The notes under the pieces were generated by a model. It was not told where the DNA came from and searched no databases. It saw nothing but the letters and a program-made list of their open reading frames with translations. Shown in pieces: positions 16,724 to 26,555 of a stretch of 61,177 nucleotides of DNA. The DNA is from an uncultured Bacillota bacterium (GTDB lineage Bacteria; Bacillota; Clostridia; Lachnospirales; Lachnospiraceae). Each line of letters starts with the position of its first letter. Positions within the stretch are counted from its first letter, which is position 1. The translations under genes were made by a program, and so were the position numbers. The stretch lies in NCBI GenBank assembly GCA_905200905.1, contig CAJKMA010000009.1, forward strand, positions 1 through 61,177, written 5' to 3'.

Positions 16724-19700
16724 TTATACATTCTTTCTTCTAGCCATTTTTCTCCAAACAAAAATCAGTCCCAGCATTACAACTACAGCAGCAATAGAGC
16801 CGTAGAAAAGTGGTTTATTCATGTAGTACTGGATTACAATGTTTGGTGTTACCAGAATACGAAGAACCACTGGTTCACCTTCTAACTTCTGCTCAGACTG
16901 TCCAAGTACGTTTCCTGCTGCATCTTCAGCAGTGATTTCAATACTCTGCCAACGGTTTGCACTTGCAATGGCTGCCTCGATTACACCATTATCTTTCTGC
17001 AACTCCTCGCCTTCGTAAGTAGTTTCTTTACCATCAATATTCATTACCACTTTGGTAAGGGCCAGATTATCCTTAGCATCCACGGTCATGGTTTTCTCTG
17101 CCAAGCGGTACTGTACATTATCTTCTACACCAGATACAACAACTGTCGGAGCTGTTTTATCTACTGCAAATTCAATTGGCAGGTTCTTATTGGCTTTCTT
17201 CACACTGGTGTTGTTCATGCTGTTCTTTGCTTTATCCTGTGTATTCAGAATAACCGTATAGTTACCTTCCTGGACAAAATTCTCTTTTGCAATGGTGTAA
17301 TGTGCTTCCTTCCACTGTGCTTCAGAACCGGAAGTTTTTACGGTAAAATCTGTATTTTCTTCCAGATTTGCCAAATCACCGTCACGGTTTATAGTAATGC
17401 TTCTGGATTCAATGTTATCTACATTGATTTCCTTGATTCCTACTTCTTTTTCTTCACGGATATAGGTGTATCCTTCCTCTGTCATTAACCAGTCTTTCGT
17501 ATCATTATCCAGAATGAATACAGAACCATAGCGGTTTACAGAGAACATAATTTCTTTTTCTGTCTCATTTCCTGCTTTGTCCACCACTTTTGCAGTGAGT
17601 TTATACAGGTCGTCCATTTCCTCCGTTCTTGCAAAATCATTGAATTTCATGGACTGTCCGTTCTGGATTGCACTTACAACAGTTCCTACCTCTACTTTTC
17701 CGTTATTGGCACCTGTTAAGGTAAGGGTAACGCCTTTTGTATCATAATTCACATCCGTTGCTTTTACCTTTGGTGAAACTGCATCATTGTTTGCAGATTT
17801 ATCTTCCACGTCTGTGATTTCCAGTTCTGGAGCGGTCAGGTCAACGGTAAAGCTGTCCTGTTTATAATCTGCTGCTGCATTTCCTGCCATATCTGTGTAG
17901 TCAATATCAAAGATATAATCACCATCTGTACTATAGCTTACGCTTGCTGTATGTGTATCGCCGCTTCCAGAGAAAGCGCCAATAGACGAAGTGGAAACTC
18001 CTTTGCCTTCCAGACTTGCCGTAATGGCTGCACGCACATCTGCAGCGTTGAAGTTATGTTCACGGATGGTTACGATTGCAGTACGTGTTTCCTTGAAGTA
18101 ATTTCCATTTCTTGCATCATTGTTATCATAGGAAACGGTCATAACTGGTACGGTTTTGTCAATAGTAAATTCCTCTATCTGTCCGTATTCACCACTATTT
18201 CCAGCCAGGTCTGTACAGCCCAGTATAAAGGTATAATCACCATCTGCCGGAAAAGATATCTGGCAAATGCTGGTTGCATTGTCAGATACACCAATATTAC
18301 TGCTGCTGCACCATCCACCAATATTAGCAGAAGTTCCGTCTGTGTTAGTGATGCTGAATCTTACATTATTAGGGTCAAAGTTACGCTCTGTTACAGTAAT
18401 CGTTGCTGTTCTGGTATCCTTGTAATATCTGCCGTTTAATGGATTATTTAAATCCCAGGAAACAGAAATGGTAGGATTGGTTATGTCGATTTTCAGCTCT
18501 GTTATTTCACTGCCACTCTGATTGCCTGCAAAGTCCGTGGCAAATGCCTGTACTTTTACATCATTGCTGTTGTAAACATTTGCTGGTATGGTAATAGTCT
18601 GGCTGAATGTTTTATTTCCCTGCACTCTGTTTCCACTGTTATTCAACAGTTCAATGGTAGCACTTGCATTTACATTTCCTGTTCCAGAAACGGTGTACCA
18701 TACTTTTTTTAAACCTGAATAAGTATCGCCTGCTGTAGGGTCTTCTGCATCAATACGAAGCGTTACATTTTCATTAAAAATACCATTCTGAGACTGACTC
18801 AGGTTCGTAATGGTAACTACTGGCGCCGGTTTTGTACCATCCACAATCATACCGTCAGAACTAAAGTACTGATAATTTCCGGCATAATCTGTAACCTTTG
18901 TATAAACAATAAACTTTTCATCCGGATGCACAGAGAATGTTCCTGAATCCTGTTTCTCTGCGGAAACAGAAAACCATCCATTATAGCTTTCCAGTTTATC
19001 TCTAGTCATCTGGTCATGGAATCTTGCAAACTGTACCGGATTAACCGGTGAAGTATGGTCTGCACCAGTCATGACTACATCTACGGCAGATGGGCTGAAA
19101 AGACCGAATGTAATCTTCTCTAACAGGCTTTCCCAGAAACCAAAGCCTTTGATTTCTACAGTACCTCTTGGCTGAGTCTTGTCTACTGTGAAGTAGCCTG
19201 GGCCATGCGGAACTTCAAGTTTATTTCCGGCAAGGTCTGTATACTGAATGCTGTGAGTGTAATTTGCATCCGCGTTAAAACTGTAAGTGGTTGTATGCCT
19301 ATTACCGTTTGTACTCCACTTTGAATTTACTTTTGACTCTGCATTATAATCAGGAAGCATTTCACTTTTTCCTACCTTTGCAGTTTTTACATCTACATCA
19401 ATCTGAACAGCTTCACCTTTTACGGCAAAGTTGTGTTCAAAAATCTCTAAGTTAGCTGAAATTGATTTTCCTGTGTAAAGACGTTGTGTTTCTTCAAAGG
19501 GAACTGTAATATTCTCTCCTTCTGAAGTATAACGTACTAACAATGTAGGAGCTGTCCGGTCAATCACGAAATCCTGCTTTTCTCCACTTATTACAGCAAT
19601 CGGTTCTGATAAATCACTAATATGTGGTATCAATACATAATGATTATCTTTATCAAACGTTAAAACCAACTTATGTTGACGTTCATCAGTTAATTGTTTT

Positions 19701-22700
19701 ACATCTACATCATCCTGCTGTTTCTCTCCAAAATTCTCCCATTTAGCTGTGATACCTATACCTGCTAATTCATCTACAGAATAGCTTCCTAATGGTGTTT
19801 GCTCTGTTGCCACATCAAACCAAAGATACTGTTTTTCATCTGAAAAGTTTCTCTCTTTATATACAATGGTAGCTGTCATTGGTTCATTATAATATTTTTC
19901 ATTCTGTACATCAGCAACACTTGTATACTCTGCTTTGATTTCAGGCGGAGTAATATCAAACATCAGCTCAAACTTTTCTTCATATCTGTTATCTGCATTA
20001 TCAGTCACAATAACAGAAACCACTACATTATTGCTATTATTTTTTTCATTAGCTTTAACCGTATATGGCAATTTTTTCTTCATATACTTCGTTGCATTAT
20101 CATCAAATTCATTTAACTGAGCTAACTTCCAGTCCTCTTTTTCTGTACGATAATCTTCGATATCTAACAACCGTTCCTTCAGCGTTACCTTATTACCATT
20201 CTTTACAACAACATCTACGGTTTTCACAGCAGATTTCACTCCATCCTCAGATGGTCTATCAAATACCTCAATATCAAGTTTCACATCATCATTATAAATC
20301 CCTGTAGCAGATGGAACCTGTCTTTCTGCTAATCCTATAGTGGCTCTTGGTTCTATACAGTCTACAATAATACCATTTGAAGAATATACTTTTGTATGTC
20401 CTACATTATCTGTAACTTTTACAAGGACAACATAATTATCCTCTTTCTTTGGAATTTCAACAGTTCCACTCAATGTAGCATTGTCTTGTCCCTCAAGTCT
20501 TGTTCCCTTCATATTCCATTTGCAAGCATCGTTTGTAGGATCAACATAATTTTCTATTGCTTTTATATGGTCTTCTATTTCTCCTCCTGTAAAATCAACA
20601 TCCTGCCCACCTTGCATAACATTAACTGCCCATTCTGCAATACCACTTCCATCTTTATCTGAAACTTCTGCTGTCTCAATTCTATCAGAAAGGAAATTAT
20701 GAAATCTTCCAAATGTAATAGCATTCAATGTCTTTTCAACTGTATGCATTTGTTCCCCAACAGTGATGCTGGTAAGAAAGGGATTCTCATTATCCATAAC
20801 AATTGTTACATCAACTATTTCAGATGTTGCACCGTTTTGGGAATTTTTCAGATATACACTTAGATTCTTTATGTCCTTATCTTGATATTCAATCTGTGAA
20901 AAATCATATCCAGCCGCATTTTTGTCTACCTGAATCTCCTGCACATCATCTTTTACATAAACCTGATCATATCTTTCTGCCACTTTAGCATCTACATTAA
21001 TATGGAATGCTTTGTTCTTGCTATCTGCCCATACCTGATCATTTGTAGAAATATATGCATTACCTTCTCCTACTAAAAAGTCCAGATAACTCCTGTCTAC
21101 CTTTTCTTTGTTGACTGTGAGAGTACCTTTTTTTATCATGTTGTCTGTGAAATCAAACTCATAATTATTAGTTGGATTACCATTCTTTTCCCCAGTATTT
21201 GTTATCGCATAAACTATTAGTTTCTCACTCCAATTTCCTAGACAATAATCCGGTTTATTTTCCTCTAGAATTTCAACCTCTGTTGGTTCTGGAAATACTA
21301 CTTTATCTCCCTTCAACAATCCTTGAATCTCTGTATTTTCATATTCATCTCTGTACTCCGTTACTTTGTCATGGGAAACATAAGCAATTTCATTCCAGTG
21401 CCCATATTGTCTTTCACCATCTGCAACTTGCATTCTGATAGTACGTTTGTTAATAGTAACTTCTGTTGCCAGTTTTACCGGATATTGGTCTAAATCAATC
21501 TTATAATTCTCAGCGCCTTTACCTTTTAATGTTACCTTTGTAAGTACGACGTCTGCTTTCTCTGAATATGCTACTGCATTTCCATGATCATCAACCTGGA
21601 CATCACGAAATTCTTTTGGTAATGTTCCTTCCAGCAACTCTACAGAAACTACATCACCTGTTTCAATGCCCGCATTAACACTTCCAACCTCTACGAGGGG
21701 AATATTATCAATACCAGTAATTTTATCCTGTGTAGCTTCATTATGGAACATTTTATCCTCTTTGTCATAAATCTTTTCAAAAGCTAATCCATCGTAGTCA
21801 GCATCAATTGTAATTTCTTTCTGATTTACCTTAATAGGATAATCTACGCTAATTCCCTGATGATTTCCTACTTCCTCTCTTGTTACTGTAATGTATGCAG
21901 GTGTATCACTTGCTTTTAGGAACTGAACATTTCCCTTTTCATCTACCTTTAGAATACTTGTAGATGTATTATCCTCTTTCACCTTAAATGTATACTGAAC
22001 CAGAGCTTTTTCATCTTCCGTAAGTTCTGCTTCATTTTCAAAAGCAGCCTTATCCACTTTTATTTGATACCATTCATCACCATATGTAACTGTCTGTGAT
22101 TTTGTAATATCTGCACCCTCAAATGAGATAGGAATCGCATCTTTAAAATTGTATGGTCCATTTACCTCCTCTACAGAGGGTTCAAATTTTCCATTCGTTC
22201 CATTATAAACAGCCTTAATGACATAATTTCCTGAAAATCCATATTTTGACTCTGCTTTTAGTGTATATGCTGCAACACCATTTTCCTTTACTGGTATTGA
22301 CGTATTTTCCAAAGTCAGGTTTTTTCCATTTCTTTCTACAATGAAAGTAACACTTCCTTCCGTAACCGCTTCGTTATCCATATTCATAACTGTAGCTGTA
22401 GCAATAATTTCTTCTACCTTTTCTTCTCCTTTCGGAATTACTGACAAAATTGTCTTTGTCTTCCATGTTTCCACAGTCAAAGTTTCCGTTTTTGTTCTAT
22501 CTCCATATGGTGTAGAAACTTTCACTGTAATATCTGTAGCTCCACTTGTTAATGCCGTAATATTTCCCGCATTATCTACAGATGCAACAGATTTTTTAGA
22601 AGATTCCCATGTTATGGTTTCGTCTGTAAAAGTAAAATTTTTTTCTACATTCCATTTAGCAATTTTATTTACTTTTAATTTAGTTACATTTCCTGTAGCA

Positions 22701-23158
22701 ATGGAAATATCATTTAACCTCATCACAAACTCTGCCTTTGTATCAACAGTTCCATCTTCCCTCACCGTTACATTTTGGGATGTAGCGTCTGTCATAGTAA
22801 AACCTCTTTTTTCTTCACATGTCACTATATATTCCCCTGCCGGACATGTAGCCTGATAGTTTTGGGTCTGCTCATCATAACGTACTGTATATGTATTCGT
22901 ATTTGCACTATCTTTTAATATTATGGAAGCATCCGAAATTGACATTCCATTATCAGCTGCTATAACGGTTGCAATAAAAACTGTATGTTTCTTCGGCATA
23001 ATATTTGCAGTTGCCGTTTTTCCACCTTCCCCTGATTCTACCCTTGCCTTTGGTTCTGCTGCCCGAATCTGGATAGGTTCCATAATCATACCCAGGACCA
23101 TTGCGAACACCATTATCAGGGAAAGAATTCTTTGTGTTAATTTATGCTTTTCTTTCAT
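16724..23158 (-). CDS. Giant membrane-anchored Ig-like surface protein (2144 aa)
   Basis: Signal peptide in residues 1-33 (hydrophobic core LSLIMVFAMVLGMI, likely cut after IRAA). A carboxypeptidase-like fold near 55-145 and a Big_2-type domain near 150-230 (TWESSKKSVASVDNAGNITA) follow. Next come MBG/YDG-like segments (about 460-700) and at least four Ig-like repeats that share a Y-[YF]-x3-RTA-x-I-x4-E-[RH]-NF pattern (YKDTRTATITVTERNF, FKETRTAIVTIREHNF), each ending in a YTDLAGN-type motif. The C-terminus has one membrane segment (about 2115-2137) and a basic tail (RKMARRKNV); there is no LPxTG signal, so it stays in the membrane. Its start overlaps the preceding stop (ATGA), so it is coupled to the kinase operon. 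Probably an adhesin or envelope sensor; ligand unknown. Confidence 0.88.
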   Translation of the reverse strand: MKEKHKLTQRILSLIMVFAMVLGMIMEPIQIRAAEPKARVESGEGGKTATANIMPKKHTVFIATVIAADNGMSISDASIILKDSANTNTYTVRYDEQTQNYQATCPAGEYIVTCEEKRGFTMTDATSQNVTVREDGTVDTKAEFVMRLNDISIATGNVTKLKVNKIAKWNVEKNFTFTDETITWESSKKSVASVDNAGNITALTSGATDITVKVSTPYGDRTKTETLTVETWKTKTILSVIPKGEEKVEEIIATATVMNMDNEAVTEGSVTFIVERNGKNLTLENTSIPVKENGVAAYTLKAESKYGFSGNYVIKAVYNGTNGKFEPSVEEVNGPYNFKDAIPISFEGADITKSQTVTYGDEWYQIKVDKAAFENEAELTEDEKALVQYTFKVKEDNTSTSILKVDEKGNVQFLKASDTPAYITVTREEVGNHQGISVDYPIKVNQKEITIDADYDGLAFEKIYDKEDKMFHNEATQDKITGIDNIPLVEVGSVNAGIETGDVVSVELLEGTLPKEFRDVQVDDHGNAVAYSEKADVVLTKVTLKGKGAENYKIDLDQYPVKLATEVTINKRTIRMQVADGERQYGHWNEIAYVSHDKVTEYRDEYENTEIQGLLKGDKVVFPEPTEVEILEENKPDYCLGNWSEKLIVYAITNTGEKNGNPTNNYEFDFTDNMIKKGTLTVNKEKVDRSYLDFLVGEGNAYISTNDQVWADSKNKAFHINVDAKVAERYDQVYVKDDVQEIQVDKNAAGYDFSQIEYQDKDIKNLSVYLKNSQNGATSEIVDVTIVMDNENPFLTSITVGEQMHTVEKTLNAITFGRFHNFLSDRIETAEVSDKDGSGIAEWAVNVMQGGQDVDFTGGEIEDHIKAIENYVDPTNDACKWNMKGTRLEGQDNATLSGTVEIPKKEDNYVVLVKVTDNVGHTKVYSSNGIIVDCIEPRATIGLAERQVPSATGIYNDDVKLDIEVFDRPSEDGVKSAVKTVDVVVKNGNKVTLKERLLDIEDYRTEKEDWKLAQLNEFDDNATKYMKKKLPYTVKANEKNNSNNVVVSVIVTDNADNRYEEKFELMFDITPPEIKAEYTSVADVQNEKYYNEPMTATIVYKERNFSDEKQYLWFDVATEQTPLGSYSVDELAGIGITAKWENFGEKQQDDVDVKQLTDERQHKLVLTFDKDNHYVLIPHISDLSEPIAVISGEKQDFVIDRTAPTLLVRYTSEGENITVPFEETQRLYTGKSISANLEIFEHNFAVKGEAVQIDVDVKTAKVGKSEMLPDYNAESKVNSKWSTNGNRHTTTYSFNADANYTHSIQYTDLAGNKLEVPHGPGYFTVDKTQPRGTVEIKGFGFWESLLEKITFGLFSPSAVDVVMTGADHTSPVNPVQFARFHDQMTRDKLESYNGWFSVSAEKQDSGTFSVHPDEKFIVYTKVTDYAGNYQYFSSDGMIVDGTKPAPVVTITNLSQSQNGIFNENVTLRIDAEDPTAGDTYSGLKKVWYTVSGTGNVNASATIELLNNSGNRVQGNKTFSQTITIPANVYNSNDVKVQAFATDFAGNQSGSEITELKIDITNPTISVSWDLNNPLNGRYYKDTRTATITVTERNFDPNNVRFSITNTDGTSANIGGWCSSSNIGVSDNATSICQISFPADGDYTFILGCTDLAGNSGEYGQIEEFTIDKTVPVMTVSYDNNDARNGNYFKETRTAIVTIREHNFNAADVRAAITASLEGKGVSTSSIGAFSGSGDTHTASVSYSTDGDYIFDIDYTDMAGNAAADYKQDSFTVDLTAPELEITDVEDKSANNDAVSPKVKATDVNYDTKGVTLTLTGANNGKVEVGTVVSAIQNGQSMKFNDFARTEEMDDLYKLTAKVVDKAGNETEKEIMFSVNRYGSVFILDNDTKDWLMTEEGYTYIREEKEVGIKEINVDNIESRSITINRDGDLANLEENTDFTVKTSGSEAQWKEAHYTIAKENFVQEGNYTVILNTQDKAKNSMNNTSVKKANKNLPIEFAVDKTAPTVVVSGVEDNVQYRLAEKTMTVDAKDNLALTKVVMNIDGKETTYEGEELQKDNGVIEAAIASANRWQSIEITAEDAAGNVLGQSEQKLEGEPVVLRILVTPNIVIQYYMNKPLFYGSIAAVVVMLGLIFVWRKMARRKNV

Positions 23159-23592
23159 ATCCTTTTCCTCTTTTCTCCATTTCTTTCTCCCATCTCATTG
23201 GTATGAATATACATCTCATACTTCTCAATCCGAAACATCCCATGGCTTTCATCTACTTCCTGCTGCACCATTTCTTTGGTAACCACTGGTCCCGACTGAT
23301 TCAACACCTCTGTTGTACCTGCTCCTAAAACCTCCGTTGCACTTCCACCTTGTGACAACGGTGCTATAGGACTTGCTGGGGGAGGCTGGATAATATCCTC
23401 CATCCTGGCATTCATCTCTTCTACCTGCTGCACCGTCTTCTTAACCGAGCGTCCTGTACGGGCATTGAAAATATTAACAATATCAAATTTAAAAAAGAAA
23501 ATAATACTGAGAATCAGGCAGAAGATGCAAATACCCAGACACACATAAAACAAAGTATGAAATAAACTAATCTGCTGCTGTATTTGTTCCAC
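23155..23592 (-). CDS. Small membrane protein with two TEVL motifs
   Basis: A 145-residue protein of no family I recognise. One membrane segment (about residues 12-35) is followed by a charged stretch (KKTVQQVEEMNARMEDI), a proline-rich linker (QPPPASPIAP), and two copies of a Thr-Glu-Val-Leu motif (Thr86 and Thr94, GSATEVLGAGTTEVLN). It ends in a basic tail. The TEVL sites resemble the TT-x-VL motifs that precede FHA domains in clostridial kinase clusters, so they may be phosphorylated by the adjacent kinase; this is inference. It overlaps the kinase 3' end by 26 bases and the giant protein start by 4 bases, so translation is coupled through all three. Confidence 0.75.
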   Translation of the reverse strand: MEQIQQQISLFHTLFYVCLGICIFCLILSIIFFFKFDIVNIFNARTGRSVKKTVQQVEEMNARMEDIIQPPPASPIAPLSQGGSATEVLGAGTTEVLNQSGPVVTKEMVQQEVDESHGMFRIEKYEMYIHTNEMGERNGEKRKRI

Positions 23593-25372
23593 TCATTCCA
23601 CCTCCCTGGCTGCTTCCTTCTATATTCGATGTATTGTAGGTTGCCTGCACTGTAATCTGAGCCTGTATAATGTTAGTCAGCAAGCTGTCTTTCATTTCCT
23701 GCTCATAATCTGCATTTGCAGTTCCGGTTACAATCTCCATACCTGAAATTCTATTATAAGCATTTTCAAGCTGGGTGTTCATCTGCTTATCCGTGATTCC
23801 GGCGCCTTTAAATTCTGCAGCTTTTGATGCAATCTGAGCTACCAATTCCTTATATGCCAATAGGGTGTTTACATTGTTTTCCCCATTCTTGGCATCATCT
23901 TCCACCATATTCACCAAATCCAGCCAATAGTCTGAATAAGAAACCATGGAATCTCCAGCCTGATTTCTCATACTTAGACTTTCATAATAACTGGCAATTT
24001 TATAAAGGTTTTTTGCTCTTGTAATATTTTTACCATTGAGCTGCTCTGTTGGTGCCGCTTCCGAAGCAATTTCCAGCCATTTTTTAGAAGCCACCTTATT
24101 TCCGGTCCCATTATAAGAGTAAAAATAAGCAATTCCCAAATCGTAGGCAAACTTATCATAAGCTTTTCTATTAGCTTTCAAATAATCTTCGTTGCTTCTC
24201 CTGGAATTTCCTGTAACTCCAAGAACTTTTCTGATTTTCTGCTCTTCCTTATCTGAAAACACACATACAACCTGTCCGCTTCCATTGTTACTGTTCTCAT
24301 TATTCTGCCACAAAAAGAAATCCAACAGCCCTTCATAAGCCTCTCCGCTGCCGGGATTTAGAATAATGGCATTTTCATAATACTCCATGCATTTCTCAGG
24401 GTCTGTAGTAGCCAGATTTTCTGCTTCTGATACGTAAGCCTCATAAGTGCTTGCCTTTGCAGAATTTTCCACCACCTTAAAACCAATAGCTCCTGCCCCT
24501 GCCAGCACTGTAATGGAAACTGTTGCCAAAAAACTATGCCACTTCAGGTTTTGTTTTTTCTTATATTCAATATCCAGTTCATTGTAATGCTCCAATGCAT
24601 AAAGCAACTCCCCACAGAACTGATACCTGTCGTCTGGATTTTTTTGAGTACACTTGAGAATAATCTCTTCCAGACCGGAAGATAGATCAGGATTCCAGTA
24701 CCGGATGGGATACATTTCATAAGGTGGCTCGCTGGGATTGTGTCCTGTAAGCAAATGGTACAATGTAGCCCCAAGACAATAAATATCAGTGCGGGCATCT
24801 GTCTGTCCGTGCCCTCCATACTGTTCCGGCGCTGCATAGCCCTGAGTTCCAAGACAGGTGGTATCTGCCACACTGGTTTCCTTAAACTCTCTGGCTGTAC
24901 CAAAGTCAATAAGCATAACCTTTCCATCTGGTCTCAGCATAACATTTGATGGCTTCATATCCCTGTAGATAATGGGCGGTTTTCTGGAATGCAAATAAGA
25001 CAGCACATCACAAAGTTGTTTTGCCCACTCTATAACATCCCCCTGGTCCTGGGCTCCGTATTCTCTGATGACACTTTCCAGGTGACGCCCTTCTATGTAA
25101 TCCATTACAATCAGGAAACTTCCGTCTCCATCAATTACATCAATAATGCTGGGCAGATTGGGATGATTCAGTTTTTTTAGCAAATCTGTTTCTACAATAA
25201 GTCCTTGTTTCACTACTTCAAAATTCTGAACACCGTCTTTGCGCACCTCTTTAATTGCCCACTGTTTATTTGCTCTTTCATTCATGGCAAGGTAAACCAC
25301 ACTCATACCACCTTGCCCAATTTTATTCAATATTTTATATTTCCCATCTACTAACGATCCAATTTCAAGCAT
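23567..25372 (-). CDS. Transmembrane Ser/Thr protein kinase
   Basis: A 601-residue Hanks-type kinase. N-lobe glycine loop IGQGGMSVVYLA (18-29), Lys41 in WAIKEV, catalytic loop YRDMKPSN (Asp138, with Tyr in place of the usual His), DFG at 156-158 and the activation-segment end GYAAPEQ. A single membrane segment (about 280-298) leads to an outside part of about 300 residues with TPR-like helices (CMEYYENAIILNPGSGEAYE) instead of PASTA repeats, so it probably does not sense muropeptides the way PrkC does. The end is Gly/Ser/Thr-rich. It lies 11 bases downstream of the PP2C gene and overlaps the small membrane protein gene. Confidence 0.95.
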   Translation of the reverse strand: MLEIGSLVDGKYKILNKIGQGGMSVVYLAMNERANKQWAIKEVRKDGVQNFEVVKQGLIVETDLLKKLNHPNLPSIIDVIDGDGSFLIVMDYIEGRHLESVIREYGAQDQGDVIEWAKQLCDVLSYLHSRKPPIIYRDMKPSNVMLRPDGKVMLIDFGTAREFKETSVADTTCLGTQGYAAPEQYGGHGQTDARTDIYCLGATLYHLLTGHNPSEPPYEMYPIRYWNPDLSSGLEEIILKCTQKNPDDRYQFCGELLYALEHYNELDIEYKKKQNLKWHSFLATVSITVLAGAGAIGFKVVENSAKASTYEAYVSEAENLATTDPEKCMEYYENAIILNPGSGEAYEGLLDFFLWQNNENSNNGSGQVVCVFSDKEEQKIRKVLGVTGNSRRSNEDYLKANRKAYDKFAYDLGIAYFYSYNGTGNKVASKKWLEIASEAAPTEQLNGKNITRAKNLYKIASYYESLSMRNQAGDSMVSYSDYWLDLVNMVEDDAKNGENNVNTLLAYKELVAQIASKAAEFKGAGITDKQMNTQLENAYNRISGMEIVTGTANADYEQEMKDSLLTNIIQAQITVQATYNTSNIEGSSQGGGMSGTNTAAD

Positions 25373-25383
25373 GTAGACTCCTC

Positions 25384-26151
25384 CTAATATGCCCGAATCA
25401 AAACAACTGAAATGTTGTCATCTTCTCCTCTGCCTTTATTTAACTCTGTAAAATATACAGCCGTTTCTTTCATCTTCTCTTCTGTCACCATAAGTTCTGG
25501 TTTCATTTTTTCATGGAACTCCTCTGGTGTGATAACATGACGAAATCCGTCAGAACACATCATAAATAGAGAATCTCTCTGATATTCCCCTACATAGAAG
25601 TCCGGTTCAATCACACTGCTGGCTCCCACACATTGGAGCAGCACGTTTCTTCTTGGATGGGTTTTCGCTTCTTCTTGAGTCATACGCCCCAAATCCATCT
25701 CTCTCTGTACATAAGTCTGGTCTAAAGTCATCTGGTGAAATCCATCTTTGATATAATAGACTCTGGAATCTCCCACATTAATAATATAGTAGATGTTGTC
25801 TACCAAAAGTAGTGCTGCCAGGGTAGTTCCCAGGCTCACATTGCATTCTAATCCATAATTACTGATTTTCTGATTCTGTTCTAAAATTAAATTAGTCCAA
25901 CTCTCTCTCAAGGCATTGACCTCCAGACCGCTATACAGCAGTCTGGGAAATTCCTGATGAAACCATCTGGAAAATGCCTTTGCCAACATGGCGCTGGCGA
26001 CCTCGCCTTTTGCAAGGCCGCCCATGCCGTCACAAACTACACTTAACAAAATCTGTCCGTAGTCTGTAGCCGCTGTTTCAATTAATGCTGAGTCCTGATT
26101 GGTACTTTTTCTGATTCCAGCATCCGTGTGGACAGCTGTTAAATAATTCAT
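25384..26151 (-). CDS. PP2C-family Ser/Thr phosphatase
   Basis: A 255-residue Mn/Mg-dependent phosphatase of the Stp/PrpC type. Metal-binding motifs are visible: TDAGIRKSTNQDS (9-21), VVCDGMGGLAKGE (38-50), VGDSRVYYI, MCSDGFRHVI and the C-terminal GEDDNISVVLI. It is expected to reverse the phosphorylation done by the kinase encoded 11 bases downstream. It is the first conventional gene of the signalling operon, preceded by AAGGAATG and by a 45-codon ORF whose stop is 18 bases before its start. Confidence 0.95.
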   Translation of the reverse strand: MNYLTAVHTDAGIRKSTNQDSALIETAATDYGQILLSVVCDGMGGLAKGEVASAMLAKAFSRWFHQEFPRLLYSGLEVNALRESWTNLILEQNQKISNYGLECNVSLGTTLAALLLVDNIYYIINVGDSRVYYIKDGFHQMTLDQTYVQREMDLGRMTQEEAKTHPRRNVLLQCVGASSVIEPDFYVGEYQRDSLFMMCSDGFRHVITPEEFHEKMKPELMVTEEKMKETAVYFTELNKGRGEDDNISVVLIRAY

Positions 26152-26169
26152 AGTCGTTTTTCATTCCTT

Positions 26170-26307
26170 TCAATCTTTCCATATGAAATACAATAATTTC
26201 TCCCGCGCCTTCCATATAACCTGTTCCTGGATTATAGAACTGCTGCTGTAGTATTGCCGGATTAATTCTTCTCTCCGTCTCATCATACGTCCCTGAACGA
26301 CTCCCAC
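26170..26307 (-). CDS. Possible 45-residue ORF leading the phosphatase-kinase operon
   Basis: A GTG start follows a very strong AGGGAGGAG site (complement of 26317-26325) by 9 bases. The product is basic and includes GRMMRRREELIRQYYSSSS, then IIQEQVIWKAREKLLYFIWKD at its end. The stop lies 18 bases before the PP2C start, overlapping its ribosome-site region closely enough for coupling. I do not recognise it. It could be a small structural protein, a leader peptide or a chance frame; conservation in relatives would decide. Confidence 0.45.
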   Translation of the reverse strand: MGVVQGRMMRRREELIRQYYSSSSIIQEQVIWKAREKLLYFIWKD

Positions 26308-26394
26308 AATCTCCGACTCCTCCCTAGAAAAAACGAATTGTAGAATCTAAAGAAGAAACCTTACAATTTCTGCAAAATTTAATCCAACATAAAT

Positions 26395-26424
26395 AGTATA
26401 ATTTTTCTTGAATTTTGGTCTGAA
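26395..26424 (-). promoter_or_regulatory. Candidate promoter of the signalling operon
   Basis: TATACT (complement of 26395-26400) with TTCAGA 18 bases upstream (complement of 26419-26424). The -35 is a weak match and lies within a GGTC/GACC inverted pair (26417-26430). The 26308-26555 gap holds only this, the ribosome site and the hairpin at 26457-26497. Confidence 0.4.
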
Positions 26425-26456
26425 CCGACCTTTGAAAAAATGATTTGTTAATTCTT

Positions 26457-26497
26457 GGAGCTGTAGGATAGAATCTCCACACAGCTCCGAATTTTTT
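26457..26497. terminator. Hairpin between tatD and the signalling operon
   Basis: Eight-base arms GGAGCTGT/ACAGCTCC (26457-26464, 26481-26488). The U-run (six T at 26492-26497) follows on the plus strand, while the gene that would need it, tatD, reads from the other strand. It may still slow minus-strand transcription. Confidence 0.4.
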
Positions 26498-26555
26498 AGA
26501 TTTGTTTATGATAATTATTATAACACAGATATAGAAAAAAGTGTGTTAAATTTTC

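Noticed and set aside
26457..26497. Evidence for a plus-strand small RNA ending at this hairpin
   Set aside because: The U-run faces the plus strand, but I find no promoter upstream on that strand outside the PP2C gene.
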